Part shown: positions 1 through 10,597 of the stretch, one piece after another
Layout: each line of letters begins with the position of its first letter
Numbering within the stretch: position 1 is the first letter of the stretch
NCBI GenBank assembly: GCA_013350335.1
Contig: CM023540.1
Coordinates: 62,493,195-62,557,194, forward strand
Source: Chimonanthus salicifolius
Taxonomy: Eukaryota > Streptophyta > Magnoliopsida > Laurales > Calycanthaceae
Direction of reading: 5' to 3'
DNA: 64,000 nucleotides
Made by a program: the position numbers and the translations under genes
The notes under the pieces: model-generated
Told to the model about the DNA's origin: nothing
Databases searched by the model: none
Seen by the model: the letters and a program-made list of their open reading frames with translations, nothing else

Positions 1-150
1 TCAAACCATAACAAATAGTTTCTAAGTGTCAGTCCTCCCAATACGTCTTTCCAAATCAACATAAATAATAAATATAAATCAGCCCAAGCTCCTAGGCTTG
101 GCTCCCTTCATATCCCATGTCCTTTTCCTTGTCATTCCCTATTCCATCAA

Positions 151-1956
151 CTATAGAGTAGAAGTAGGGCATCAGTCAACATACCCAGTAGGTATTCCAA
201 TTAAGGTTATGGTACACATAGGAGTCATTTAAATAAAGACAGATACATCATAACATATTTATAAAAGCAGCCCATAAGTAGTAAAAGCAATGCATGATGT
301 CCATATCAGAATCATGCTTACTTATGTGTCATGTCATGGGTGTCAATGCCAAATGATCTCTCACCGAGTCTCCATATCTAATCACATCATACATAAATAG
401 TTTCCTTGATAAATCGCTATATCAAGGTGTTCCTTTGGCCATTTTTGTCTGCAGTGTTTTGTGACGGCACCACCAGGTCACTGTATACCTCTCCACATAT
501 TATTAATCGGAATTACCGATGGAGTGTGGACTCCTCCCTCTGCGCAGGGTTTCGGGACTGCCTACCGAGGAGTTTTTTGGCCCAAATTCCGCCGTACCCA
601 TTTCTAGCAATCTCGGACAATGCTAATATCTCAACAGTTTACATAGCTTCATACAAGTTAGTCTCAAGCCCAAATCATGTCTGGACCGCTAATAACCTGG
701 CTTGTCCCATGCCATGCATGAGGTAATGAATGCAAGAATGTCATTTCTTTTCAAATTACATATTATTATTGAAAATCAATTCATAAACATAAACCATTTG
801 TTTAATCAAAGTAAACATCATATTTGGAATGAAAACCAGTGTCATAAATAATCCATTGTGTCTCAACAAGGTAGGAATCCTACCAATGTCCTATATACTG
901 TCCTTTTCTGGTTTTGCAAGGACAAAGCTAATGATCGTGTGAAACAAATCGAAACCTCTTTGCGAACCTCTTTACCTCATCAAATTCAAACATACATTTT
1001 AGTCTGATCTTCCATTTTAAGTTTATTATCCTTTACATCCAACAAGGGGTTCTGGAAAATAATGTAAAAATAAAACATTACAATTCAGTCGACTGAATCA
1101 CACCCAGTTACTATCTCTGCCTTACCTGCAAACCTTCAGTTAGCTGACTCATATATTCAGTCAGCTGGCTTTGAGTCAAATCCACTGTGTTCTCGGTCAG
1201 CACACATTGAGTCGACTGAATCACAGATTCATTCGACTGACTTTGGATCAGATTATCTATTTGTTCGGCTAGTATACATTCAGTCGACTGAATCAAAGAT
1301 TCAATCGTCTGAATTATCAATAAACCGATTACGTGTTTGGTAAGTATACCCTGAATCATAAGATTCAGTCCGCTGAAACACACCAGATCACATACTTGTT
1401 TGGTACATCTATGTTTAGTCGGCTGAATCAAAGATTCAGTCGACTGAAATACCAATAGACCCCATATGTTCTTAGCTAGTTCACGTTCAGTCGACTGAAT
1501 CATAGGATTCAATCGGCTGAAACACCCAGATTACCCTTGTGTGCTCGGCCAACACCATTTCAGTCGACTGAATCTCAGGATTCAGTCGACTAACTTTTTG
1601 TCAGTTCTCTTTGTTTGCTTATTTCGTAAAGCCTTTCTCCATGAAATCCATCCTTATCATTCTTAAACATGGATTTCATCTTTCATACTTTAATTAGTAA
1701 ATTTGCTCTACCCACTAGCCAAGGTTTGGGTCTTTTCCATATCTCATTCCATTCTTAGTGCCATATCATGGATTTGAATACCACCTCATTTTTGTTTCAA
1801 CCCATAACCATTCCTTGAATGGATTTATACTCCATGGCCTTGTACATTCTTGGCCACTCATTCCAACTAGTCATGGAACTCATGGGTTCGGCCAAACCAT
1901 GGCCTAACGTATGGTTTCCTTAGTCACACTCCTACATTGTTAAATCTTAAACATAC
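151..1956 (-). other. Predicted intron inside the LTR
   Basis: On the minus strand the donor reads GAAG|GTATGTTTAAG (intron begins at 1956). The acceptor reads CTGATGCCC, a pyrimidine-rich stretch, then CTATAG| (AG at 152-151), with CTGAT as a branch-site match. The same two blocks recur in every complete Tekay-like LTR of the window. This is predicted from sequence only; no transcript is available. Confidence 0.5.
1083..1592 (-). repeat. Tandem array of ~72-bp units with a GTCGAC-centred hairpin
   Basis: About seven units repeat every 70-72 bp. Each holds a hairpin of the form TCAGTCGACTGAATC - short loop - GATTCAGTCGACTGA, followed by a spacer resembling ...tgttcggccagtacac. Arms are variously mutated (GTCGGC, GTCGTC). 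The inner CAGTCGACTG is itself a palindrome. The array lies inside the predicted LTR intron (1956 to 151, minus strand). Confidence 0.85.
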
Positions 1957-2764
1957 CTTCTTTCCCGTCTCCTTTTTTCTTTTTGATCTGTATATTATTC
2001 CTTAATCATTCTTCTTCCTTTGCTCTTCCAAAGTTCTCCAAGTATAGAAGTGTAGGTGGGAGAGAGAGAAGAGGAGAGGAGAGAAATTATCTTATTCATA
2101 ATGGAGGAGTCGGCCAAGGGGTGTGGTGTGCCCCTTGGGTTGTGTCCATTTGAATAACAGCCTAAGCCCTTTCACTCTCCCTCATTAAGGTTTTGTCTAA
2201 CCAATGAGGCCATTGGTTTAACCAAGGAGACCCTTGGTTTAAACCAATGTATCTCTTGGCTTCATGCCCCTTGAGATGGAAACTCTTCACCTTCCCGACT
2301 CAACTCATGCAATTTAATCTAAAACTCATGACTTAAACTCACTAAGTGGTTGACCAAGTCAACATGTCATGGCCTGCCATGCATGTGGTGACTTGGTCAC
2401 CACATGGCACTTGGGTCCCATCTTGGCCATGTCACTTGATGATATTGCACCTTGCTTACTTGGCTTCGATGTGATGACATGCATGCCACATTGCAATGCC
2501 ACATCACTCACATGCCACCTCACTTGATGAGGCGGAGTTAATGCATTGGATGTTAATTGGGTAGTTGACCCATTTACTTGAACCTTATCCAATTAGTTTA
2601 AAATCAACCTTATCCATGACCCATTGGGTCTTAATTGGGTAATTGACCCATTTCTTGCCCATCAAATGTCAATTTCCACTTATTAAATCTCAAATTCCAT
2701 TAATTCACAATTCAAATGAATTATTCCAATATATTTATAATTAATGAAAATCCGGGATGTTACA

Positions 2765-3197
2765 TTTAGTGTCAAACTGATTTTGGAGGATCTGAAGTTT
2801 CGACCTCTTCACTATTGAGGTCCCTTCATGGGTTCTCCCTAGAACTTCCGATGCCTCCATTGCAGTTTTGCTGGTCATGATCTGCCTGTATTCACTGTCA
2901 GAAACTACACAATTTAGTGCACTCATCGCTTTCCCATCTGCTATCGGAGCAGGTTTCTCAGCAGGGATCCAAGAGGCAAAAGTCTTGGGTACCTTGGATA
3001 AGGGGGTTGTTCTAATTTTTTTCTTCCATGGATTCCTCCCATCCAGTGTTTACAATATCCCATACTGATGAGTTGATGGAAACAAAGAAACTCCTCATTT
3101 TGGCCTTCCATGAGGAATAGTTTGTGAAAATACCCTTTACACGGGTGCTAGAACATCGTGATTGACCATAGAGGGGGAGTGAATAGGTCAATCCCAT
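2765..3197 (-). pseudogene. Copia (SIRE/Maximus-type) gag N-terminal remnant
   Basis: Two overlapping minus-strand frames give a recognisable Copia Gag start. The first (from 3197) contains NYSSWKAKMRSFFVSINSSV, the tryptophan-centred N-terminal motif of plant Copia Gag. The second (about 2926 to 2765) contains THEGTSIVKRSKLQILQNQF, matching the THEGT...VK.SK family motif. A frame change separates the two and the reading stops at 2765, where the Ty3 LTR begins, so the rest of gag lies outside the window or is lost. Gag forms the particle that packages element RNA. The first ATG at 3197 may be spurious, because the sequence just upstream looks like LTR end. Lineage is judged by eye. Confidence 0.75.
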
Positions 3198-3630
3198 TTG
3201 TAATGGCGTTTACAAATTTCTTGATTATTTGAAGTGCAGCGGATTGTTTAATCAAGATATTTGTTTAGTGTGATAATTTCTTTGATCGATCACATTAAGA
3301 TTATGACCATTTACATAATGTTTGATTATCAATGATTGTGCACAATGTGTAGAGCAAGATAATCAATATGCAAAGCAATGTGTGTTAAGAAGAGTACTTA
3401 AAAACTAAATACAAATACACAAAGACCAAACACCATAAGACCATTTTAAAGTGGTTCAGTTAGCCAACCTACATCCACTGTTAGGACTCGCTCAACCTTG
3501 AGCTATCCTCAAATGCACTAAGTAGGGACTTACACCCTCACAATTAGAGTAGGAATTCCACCTCACCCAATCGGCTAAGAATTTCACCCACCACTGTCGA
3601 ATAGGAATTCCACCTATCCATTTGGCCTAG

Positions 3631-3798
3631 AGTTCCACCCACCTCTATGCCAGAGACAACGTTCCAGAATTTTTTATAGTGGTTCCAGGGTACCTCCCCT
3701 TAATCCACTTGGCCGGGAGTTCCACCAACCTCTATGCCAGAGAGACCGCTACAGAATTTTTTATAGTAGTTCCGGGGTACCTCCCCTTAATCCACTTC
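3631..3798. repeat. Direct repeat, two copies of ~87 bp
   Basis: The block starting AGTTCCACCCACCTCTATGC recurs at 3718 with a few changes and runs through TAATCCACTT in both copies. It is a local tandem duplication inside the Copia LTR. Confidence 0.85.
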
Positions 3799-4179
3799 GG
3801 AACAAACTTTTAAAAGAAAATTAAAACCAAAAAGCACTTGTCGTTGAAGCTCTTTCTTCTGATGTGTGCTTCTTCGAGATCCCACCCATGTATGCCGACG
3901 CACTGCCTCGTAGCCGTCATTTAGCAATCACAGTCCAGGGTGTCAACGAAACTAATTCTACCAAAGGTTTCCTAGTTTAGGGTTCTCTCCTTCTCACTTT
4001 CTAACTCAATCCTCAGATTAGTTGTTTATGAGTTTTCTTCCTTCCTTTCTCCCTCACAAGTCAATGCATCTGATTTCTTGTATTTGATCCTCTTAGCGTA
4101 AGAACGAGAGAGAGAGTAATCCTTCTGTTGGCCCTTGCTAAGCTCACTGATAAAGATTAGGGTCCAACTGATCCTTCCG

Positions 4180-4790
4180 AAGGATACCAACTGGTTGCAT
4201 AAGATTAGTTTATAAAGCGAAGGAAACCAGTTGAAGTAACGGTAATGTACCGACAGGTCGGTTGTACCGAGGGATCGGTGACTAGAAATGTTACCGTTAC
4301 AATTCCGACCATTGTGCATTAAGTGCACTCCCAACAGTAATATTATGTCGCCGATGGGTCTACAGTTATGGCACTGAGAGGTCGGTCCATACGAGAGGCT
4401 CGTTCTGGTGCAAAACATGCTTGACAATAGCTTCAACTCTTGAAACATGTTACCTAGAATGATTTGTCGCCCTTTACCGATGGGTCAGTTCTGGTACTCT
4501 CGATCGGTCTTTGATTGCTGATATGTTTGTTTCTTCGAGAATCCACATGAGTTCAAGGATTCCAGAACTCAATATCTTGATCGAGAAGTCGTTGACTACG
4601 AGAGGTCGTTTCAGCCTTTCACCGAAGGGTTGGTGCATACGAGACTCTTGATCAGAGACAAACCCGGAATGACAGTTTAGTGTTCCAGAACCTATTGTCA
4701 TTCAGGCCGACTAGTCCTTAACACGATGGGTCGATCCTGACTACACCGAGAGGTCGGTGAGATTGACTGGTCGTACCGACAGTAAAACCA
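4180..4790. repeat. Degenerate ACCGA...TCGGT hairpin cluster in the Copia LTR
   Basis: Short inverted motifs recur, such as ACCGACAGGTCGGT, ACCGAGGGATCGGT and ACCGAGAGGTCGGT, at irregular spacing. A second, shorter set lies at 17270-17460 and 19495-19545 in the related LTR fragment. They are less regular than the Ty3 LTR hairpins. Confidence 0.6.
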
Positions 4791-5081
4791 AATACTGGGT
4801 TCCAATTCACTGTCAAGCATCGTCTCTAGATTTTTTATGATTTAACCATTTGTTTCTCTAAGCCTAGGGATAGTCCTCTCTGAGGTGTGGGTACCACCTA
4901 AAGTCATCTGTGGCCATATTACCTGTTTTGTGATTGCCATAACGATGAGCTTCAATTCGGTGGAGCGTGATCTTCATTCTTTATCACATTATGTTTTCAA
5001 ACTTTCAGCAAGTGCTTCTTTCTGAGTCATGGAATTGACAAACATAAGGTCTTGGCCAAGCCGACTCACTAACAATCTCTC

Positions 5082-7080
5082 TGATGAGCACAGGAAAATG
5101 ACTATTTTACCATTGTATTTGGACTTGTTAGCACTTTTTTGTGCGTTTTAGGTTATGTCTGATTAGATTTTGAAAGTTTTCAGGATTTATAGAGAAATAC
5201 AAGATATGAGAATTCAAATGGTGAATTTTGCAATTCATGGGCATAAGTTGATATCTTTTTGGAAAGTTGGACTTTCTAATAATTATTTTACGACAATGTT
5301 AGGGGGTTTATTTGTAAACTAATTAATTCAAATCCATTTATGAGAGTTTGAATTAATTTATTCATTTTTAGAATTGATTGTAAGTGGTAAAATTATTTAT
5401 TAGATTTTCCATACTTTGGAAAGCCCAATTATTAAGCCCATTAAAAAAAGCTCATGAAGAAATCCACATGTGTGAAGTCTAATTTCATCATCTCAAATAC
5501 ATATGAGGAAATTCAAAATTTACAGGTCATTATAAGAGGACTTTTGAATTTTCCAAGTGGATTAAGGAAATAAACAAAACAAGAAGTGGAGAAAAAGAAG
5601 GAAGATTTGACACAACTTCAGTATTTTGACCATAAATTTTCACTCCAATGTCTGCTTACTTGGATTCATTTTGCATTGGAAATAAGACTTCAAGGGATAC
5701 AACTTTGTAGTTTACGACTTTTCGTGATTCGGACGTTAACTAGTTCAAAGTTGAGCTCCAAGGTGATATATGTTGTACAAAATGGGATTTTGAACTCACT
5801 TTCCTTACACAAATTTTACTATTTTGTCCACCTCCTTTTATTCTTTAAGCCACTCCATATTTAGCACAAATCATATCAGCCCTCTAAGTGTCCCTTGCTT
5901 TATTTAAATATTTAAATCCAAGCCATTCACTTTACCTCCTTTAATCTATAAATAATATCCCTCTCCCATTGAGAAAATTGAACTTAGGCAGAGAGTTTAA
6001 AGGTTGTCTAAGCTTTGGAGTGGGATTTGAAAGGACAAGAGAAGACTTTGGCAATTTTGATTTTCACATTAGATCCTTGAGGTTGATGATTTTAATTTTC
6101 CATTGTATTTTCTTGTCTTTTTAAATTCTAAAATTCCAATTGTATTGTAATTTTTATTCCAATGCTTTAATCAATAAGAGAATGTGAGAATTAGAAATAT
6201 GGTTTTCCAATTGTTCTTTCATGTGTAATGAAAATTTCAATTTTATTCCCATTCTTTTCATGATTTTATGTTGTTTATTTTTCTAAGAAATTCATGGAAA
6301 GTGAGATTATTTTAGGATTGGTAGGACTTGATTTTTCCAGTCTAAGGCTCTTTTTAAGAGAGATTATTTGAGATTCGGAATTACAAGTATAAATTTTACC
6401 TAAGCCTAAGGCCGGAATTGAATTTTCTTAGTTAAATGGATTTCATAGATTATATATTTAGAATTTTAATAAATGAGAGATTTGAATGCGTGTTAAATAA
6501 TTTACGTCAGCTCCATGTTCTAGACCGTTATTTTATTGTTAAAATATGAATAAGAATGCATCCTTGAGTCTCTGATCCAATTCCACTGTAAATTATGTAC
6601 ATATCTTGTTTTCAATTTTTATTTTTGTTTATAAAATTCAAACTCTTAAAATTGGTGAACTAGGTTGGTAAATTAATTAATTGCATTTTAATTCTGTGCT
6701 CTAAGTTAGATTGAGATTATTTATAAAATTTTAAATTAATTCCACCATCTTAATTGAAATTAGATGAATTTTGTGTTTTCCATCAAAATTAGATCTCTTG
6801 AATGGTTAATTTCTAATTTTAGATGTTATTCCTATTTTTGGACTTCTTTTCTATTTTTAGAATGTTTTTAAATTAAAATTACATTTTCCAGATTAGAGAA
6901 TTAATCTCATGTTTAAGATTTATATCCATGTTTTCTAAATTTCTTAAATTACTTAATTCAATGGTATATTTTTCAAGGATATATTTTCCTATGTTCCGAT
7001 GGGTTCGACCTGGCACTCAATCACTATACTATCTAATGGTTTGTGCACTTACGAGTTATAAATTTAAAGTTTGCACAACA
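5082..7080 (+). repeat. 5' LTR of the Athila/Tat-like element
   Basis: It starts TGATGAGCACAGG and ends TTGCACAACA. It is collinear with 13040-14931, with many point differences. A segment of roughly 110 bp near 5600-5710 is absent from the 3' copy, which accounts for most of the length difference (1999 against 1892 bp). The divergence means the insertion is not recent. Confidence 0.9.
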
Positions 7081-7086
7081 AGTTTT

Positions 7087-7104
7087 TGGCTCCGTTGCCA
7101 GGGA
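7087..7104 (+). promoter_or_regulatory. Primer-binding site, Athila/Tat type
   Basis: TGGCTCCGTTGCCAGGGA lies 6 bp after the 5' LTR. It closely resembles the TGGCGCCGTTGCCGGGGA site common in Athila/Tat elements and generally assigned to tRNA-Asp. Two differences from that form are visible. Confidence 0.85.
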
Positions 7105-7585
7105 ACATAGAAAATCGCAATTGAATTATTTATTTTTAGAAATAATGCTATTTTTAGAAAATTTCTATTTTTGGCAACTCTTTAAAATTAGAAATTTCTA
7201 TTTTTAGAAACCCTAATTTTAGAAGGTTACCTAAATTAGAGGTTTCTTGAAATAACAAAAATCTGGTGATGATTTAAATTTGGAAACACTACTAAACTTA
7301 GAAACTTTTTATTTTTGAAAACCATAATTTTTAGAAATTTCCAAAATTAACTAGTTTCTCTTTTTAGAATTTTCTAATCTTAGAATTTTAATTTAATTTA
7401 TTAAAATTCTATTTTTAGAAAATAACTAAATTTGAGAAGTTTTAATTTTGGAACTTCTGTCAATGGAAAGTTTCAAAATTGTCTAATTTCAGAAATTGCT
7501 ATTTTTAGAAGGTGTCTAATTTTAGACAGTTTCTAAACTTAGAAAATTTTTAATTTTAAACTCTTATCTAAATTTGGAAGGTTTC
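7105..7585 (+). other. Non-coding interior (left part) of the Athila/Tat-like element
   Basis: AT-rich DNA with the phrase TTTTTAGAA and variants recurring many times, a low-complexity quasi-repeat. No coding region or RNA gene is seen. It is interrupted at 7585 by the solo LTR. Confidence 0.7.
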
Positions 7586-8041
7586 TGTAATGCCTCGTCC
7601 TTTTTCACTTACCACAAATCAGAGTATATATACATTTTTTTAATAAGTGAGAGAGGACGGGTTGTCACGACACGAGTCAAGTTCGAGTTTTCAAAACCCG
7701 ACCCTTAACTGGCCACCATTACGTGTGCGTGGACTATGTCCACTTAAACATTTCACACGCTTTTCTGAATACTTGCGGAATAATTCATATGAATAAGAGT
7801 ATATTCATATTCTTGTCATCATTAGGCAAAGAAAGCCAATCTCCATAAAATTCAATAAAACTTCAAAATTATCAAACCATAGCGAATAAATTCTAAGTTA
7901 TTACAATCCAAAATATTAGTCCTCCCAATACATCATTGAAAATTCAATCTGAGTAATTTAAACATTAAATCTTTCCAAGCTCCTATGCTTGGCTCCCTTC
8001 CGGTCCAACGTTCCTTTCCTAATCATTCTATGTTCCATCAT

Positions 8042-9863
8042 CTATAGGGTAGAGGTAGGGCATCAGTCAACATGCCCAGTAGGTATTCCAAGTAGGGTTA
8101 TGGTACACACAGGAGTAATATAAATCAAGGGTATATACATCATGTCATATTGGTAAAATATCTTGTAAGTACTAAATAAATAGTGCATGATGTTCAGTTC
8201 ATAATCATGCTAGTATATGTGTCATGTCATGGGTGTTAATGCCAAATGAACTCTCACCCAATGTCCATACTAAATCACATCATAAATCATTAAATCAATG
8301 GTTTCCTTGGCCAATTATGTCCACGGTGTTTGATGTGGCAACCACCAGGGCACTGTATACCCATCCACAAATTAATCGGGATTACCAATGGAGTGTGGAC
8401 TCCTCCCACTGCGCAGGGTTTCAGGACTGCCTACCTAGGAGCTTTTTGGCCCAATAAGTCGTACCTTTCTATCAACTGGACGAGGCCAAATCTCAACAGT
8501 TCACATAGCTTCATACAAGCTAGTCTCAAGCCCAAGTTATGTCCGGACCGCTCAGAACTTGGCTTGTTGGTCATATACGTTCCCTCCAATGCCATACATG
8601 AGGTAATGTATACAAGAATGCCATTTCATTTCAAAATACTTAACATTATTGAAATCAATTCATAATTATAAACAGATTATTTAACCAAAGTAATCATCAT
8701 ATTGGAAATAAAAACTCGTGTCATATTATATTCCATAGTGTACTCAATAAGATTGGAATCCTACCAATGTCCAATACACTATCCTTGCTTGTCTTGCGAG
8801 GACAACGCTAACGATCGCGTGAAACGAATTACAATTCCTTTGCGAATCTCTTTATCTTATCAAATTCAACCACATATATTAATTTGAGTTTCCATTTTAA
8901 TTTCATCACCCCTTCCATCCTACCAGATAGACAGAGGCATCTGAAAGATCATCCAAAAATAAAACTTTCTAATTCAGTGGGATTCAGTCGACTGAATCAC
9001 ACCCAAATACCATCTGTGCTTTACCCGTAAACTTTCAGTCAACTGAATCATAAGATTCAGTCGGCTGACTTTAGGTCAAATCTTCTGTGTTCTCGGCCAG
9101 TACACTTTTAGTCCACTGAATCACAGATTCAGTCAGCTGACTTTGGGTCAAATTATTTGTGTGTTCGGGCAGTATACATTTAGTCGACTGAATCATAAGA
9201 TTCAGTTGGCTGAAATACCAACAAATCGTTTACATGTTTGGCAAGTATACTTTCAGTCGACTGAATCATAAGATTCAGTCGGCTAAAATACCAACAGACC
9301 CCATCTATGCTTATCCATTGTACTTTTAGTCGACTGAATCATAAGATTCAGTCGACTAACTTTGGGTCAGTTCCTTTTTTATGCCTGGCCAATCCACTTT
9401 CAGTCGACTGAATCATATGATTTAGTCGGCTGAAACACCCAGATATCCCTTGTGTACTTGACCAGCACAATTTCAGTCGACTGAATCTTAAGATTCAGTC
9501 GACCAACTTTTTGTTAGTTCTTTTTGTTTGCATATCTTGTAAAGCCCTTCTCCATGAAATCCATTTTTTATCATATCTAAACATGGATTTCATCTTCAAC
9601 CCTTCACTTAATAAGTTTATCTTACCCACTATCCAAGGTTAGGGTCTTTTTCATAATCCCTTCAATCATAACATGGATTCGGTTTTAATCTTATTTTTGT
9701 TTCAACCCATAACCATTCCTTGGATGGATTTCCAACTCCATGGCTTTATAACATTTTTGGCCACTCATTCCAATCAGTCATGGAACTCATGGGTTCGGCC
9801 ACACCATGACCAACCCTATGGTTTTCTTGGATTCATTCCTATGTTAGCAAGCCTTAGACGTAC
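8042..9863 (-). other. Predicted intron inside the solo LTR
   Basis: On the minus strand the donor is GAAG|GTACGTCTAAGG (start 9863). The acceptor block is TTGACTGATGCCC, a pyrimidine-rich run, then CCCTATAG| (end 8042). A CTGAT branch-site match precedes the AG by about 20 nt. It encloses the hairpin array at 8975-9505. Confidence 0.5.
8975..9505 (-). repeat. Tandem array of ~73-bp units with a GTCGAC-centred hairpin
   Basis: AGTCGACTGAATC recurs near 9178, 9252, 9325, 9399 and 9471 at an almost constant 73 bp. Each is followed after a 2-5 nt loop by GATTCAGTCGGCTGA or GATTCAGTCGACTAA. The units are better preserved than in the copy at 1083-1592. Confidence 0.9.
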
Positions 9864-10597
9864 CTTCCTTCAGTCTCCTTCTTTTTCTTTTGATCTATCT
9901 TTTCTTCCTTAATTCTTCTTCCCTTTCTTTGTTCTTCAAAATCTTCAAGTATAGAGGTAGAGGTGGGAGAGAGAGAGAGAGGAGAGAAATGGAGAGAAAA
10001 ACTCTTGTGTAAGAGGAGGAGTCGTCCAAGGGTGTGGAGTGCCCCTTGGTTTGTTTCCTTTTGTATAACAGCTTTAAACCCTTCACTTCCTCTCATAATG
10101 CTTTGTTCAACCAATGAGGCCTTTGGTTTAACCAAGGAGACCCTTGGCTTAAACCAAAGAGACCCTTTGGCTTCCCAATAAGTCCTTTGGCTTCATGGCT
10201 CTTGAGATGAAAACCCTTCATCTTCTCAACTCAAGCAACACCTTAATTCAAATTGAACTCACTAGTGGTTGACCAAGTCAACCAGGTCATGGCCGGCCAT
10301 GCATATGGTGGCTTGGTCACCACATGGCACTTGGGTCTCACTTTGGCCATGTCACTTGATGATGTGGCCTCCTTGCTTGGTTGGCTTCCATGTGATGACA
10401 TGCGTGCCACATGGCAATGCCACCTCACTTGATGAGGTGGACTTTAATGTATTGGGTCTTAATTGGGTAATTGAGCCATTTCTTTACCCATCTAATGTCC
10501 ATTTCAACCATTTAATCTCAAAGTCAATTAATTCGCAATTCAAATGGACCAATCCAATATATTTATAAGTAAGGAAAATCCAGAGTGTTACAGTTTC

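Larger units (their letters stand above)
1..2764 (-). mobile_element. Tekay-like Ty3 LTR, partial (subtype with GTCGAC hairpins)
   Basis: The right edge is an LTR terminus: the plus strand ends in GGGATGTTACA, so the minus strand starts TGTAACATCCC like the other LTRs here. The body is collinear with the complete solo LTR at 7586-10592 (position 1 matches about 7873), so roughly the last 290 bp of the LTR lie left of the window. It is flanked on the right by a Copia gag remnant rather than by Ty3 internal sequence, so it is probably a solo LTR inserted in that gag. The target duplication cannot be checked because the other end is missing. There is no coding capacity; the small open frames inside are chance. 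Confidence 0.85.
3198..5074 (-). mobile_element. SIRE/Maximus-like Copia LTR
   Basis: The minus strand begins TGTTAGTGAGTCGG at 5074. The adjoining plus sequence ATCTC, continued after the element at 5082-14931 by CTCCCCCTTTGTC, is the reverse complement of a purine-rich GACAAAGGGGGAG-ATTGTTAG junction typical of SIRE elements. The first 600 bp match 17251-19855. The left edge is not defined; I place it at the start of the gag remnant. Because internal 3' sequence lies on its right and gag on its left, this LTR may be shared by two tandem elements or be a rearrangement product. Confidence 0.7.
7586..10592 (-). mobile_element. Solo Tekay-like LTR with TSD GTTTC
   Basis: The plus strand runs TGTAATGCCTCG...GAGTGTTACA. 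GTTTC at 7581-7585 and 10593-10597 is an exact 5-bp target duplication, so both ends are certain (3007 bp). It is inserted in the interior of the Athila/Tat-like element. Sense is minus, set by comparison with LTRs attached to PBS and gag. No internal Ty3 sequence is present, the usual outcome of LTR-LTR recombination. Confidence 0.95.

Noticed and set aside
8975..9505. Regular palindromic repeats as a CRISPR array
   Set aside because: The setting is plant LTR DNA. The spacers are themselves repeated and related, and no cas genes exist. It is a tandem repeat.
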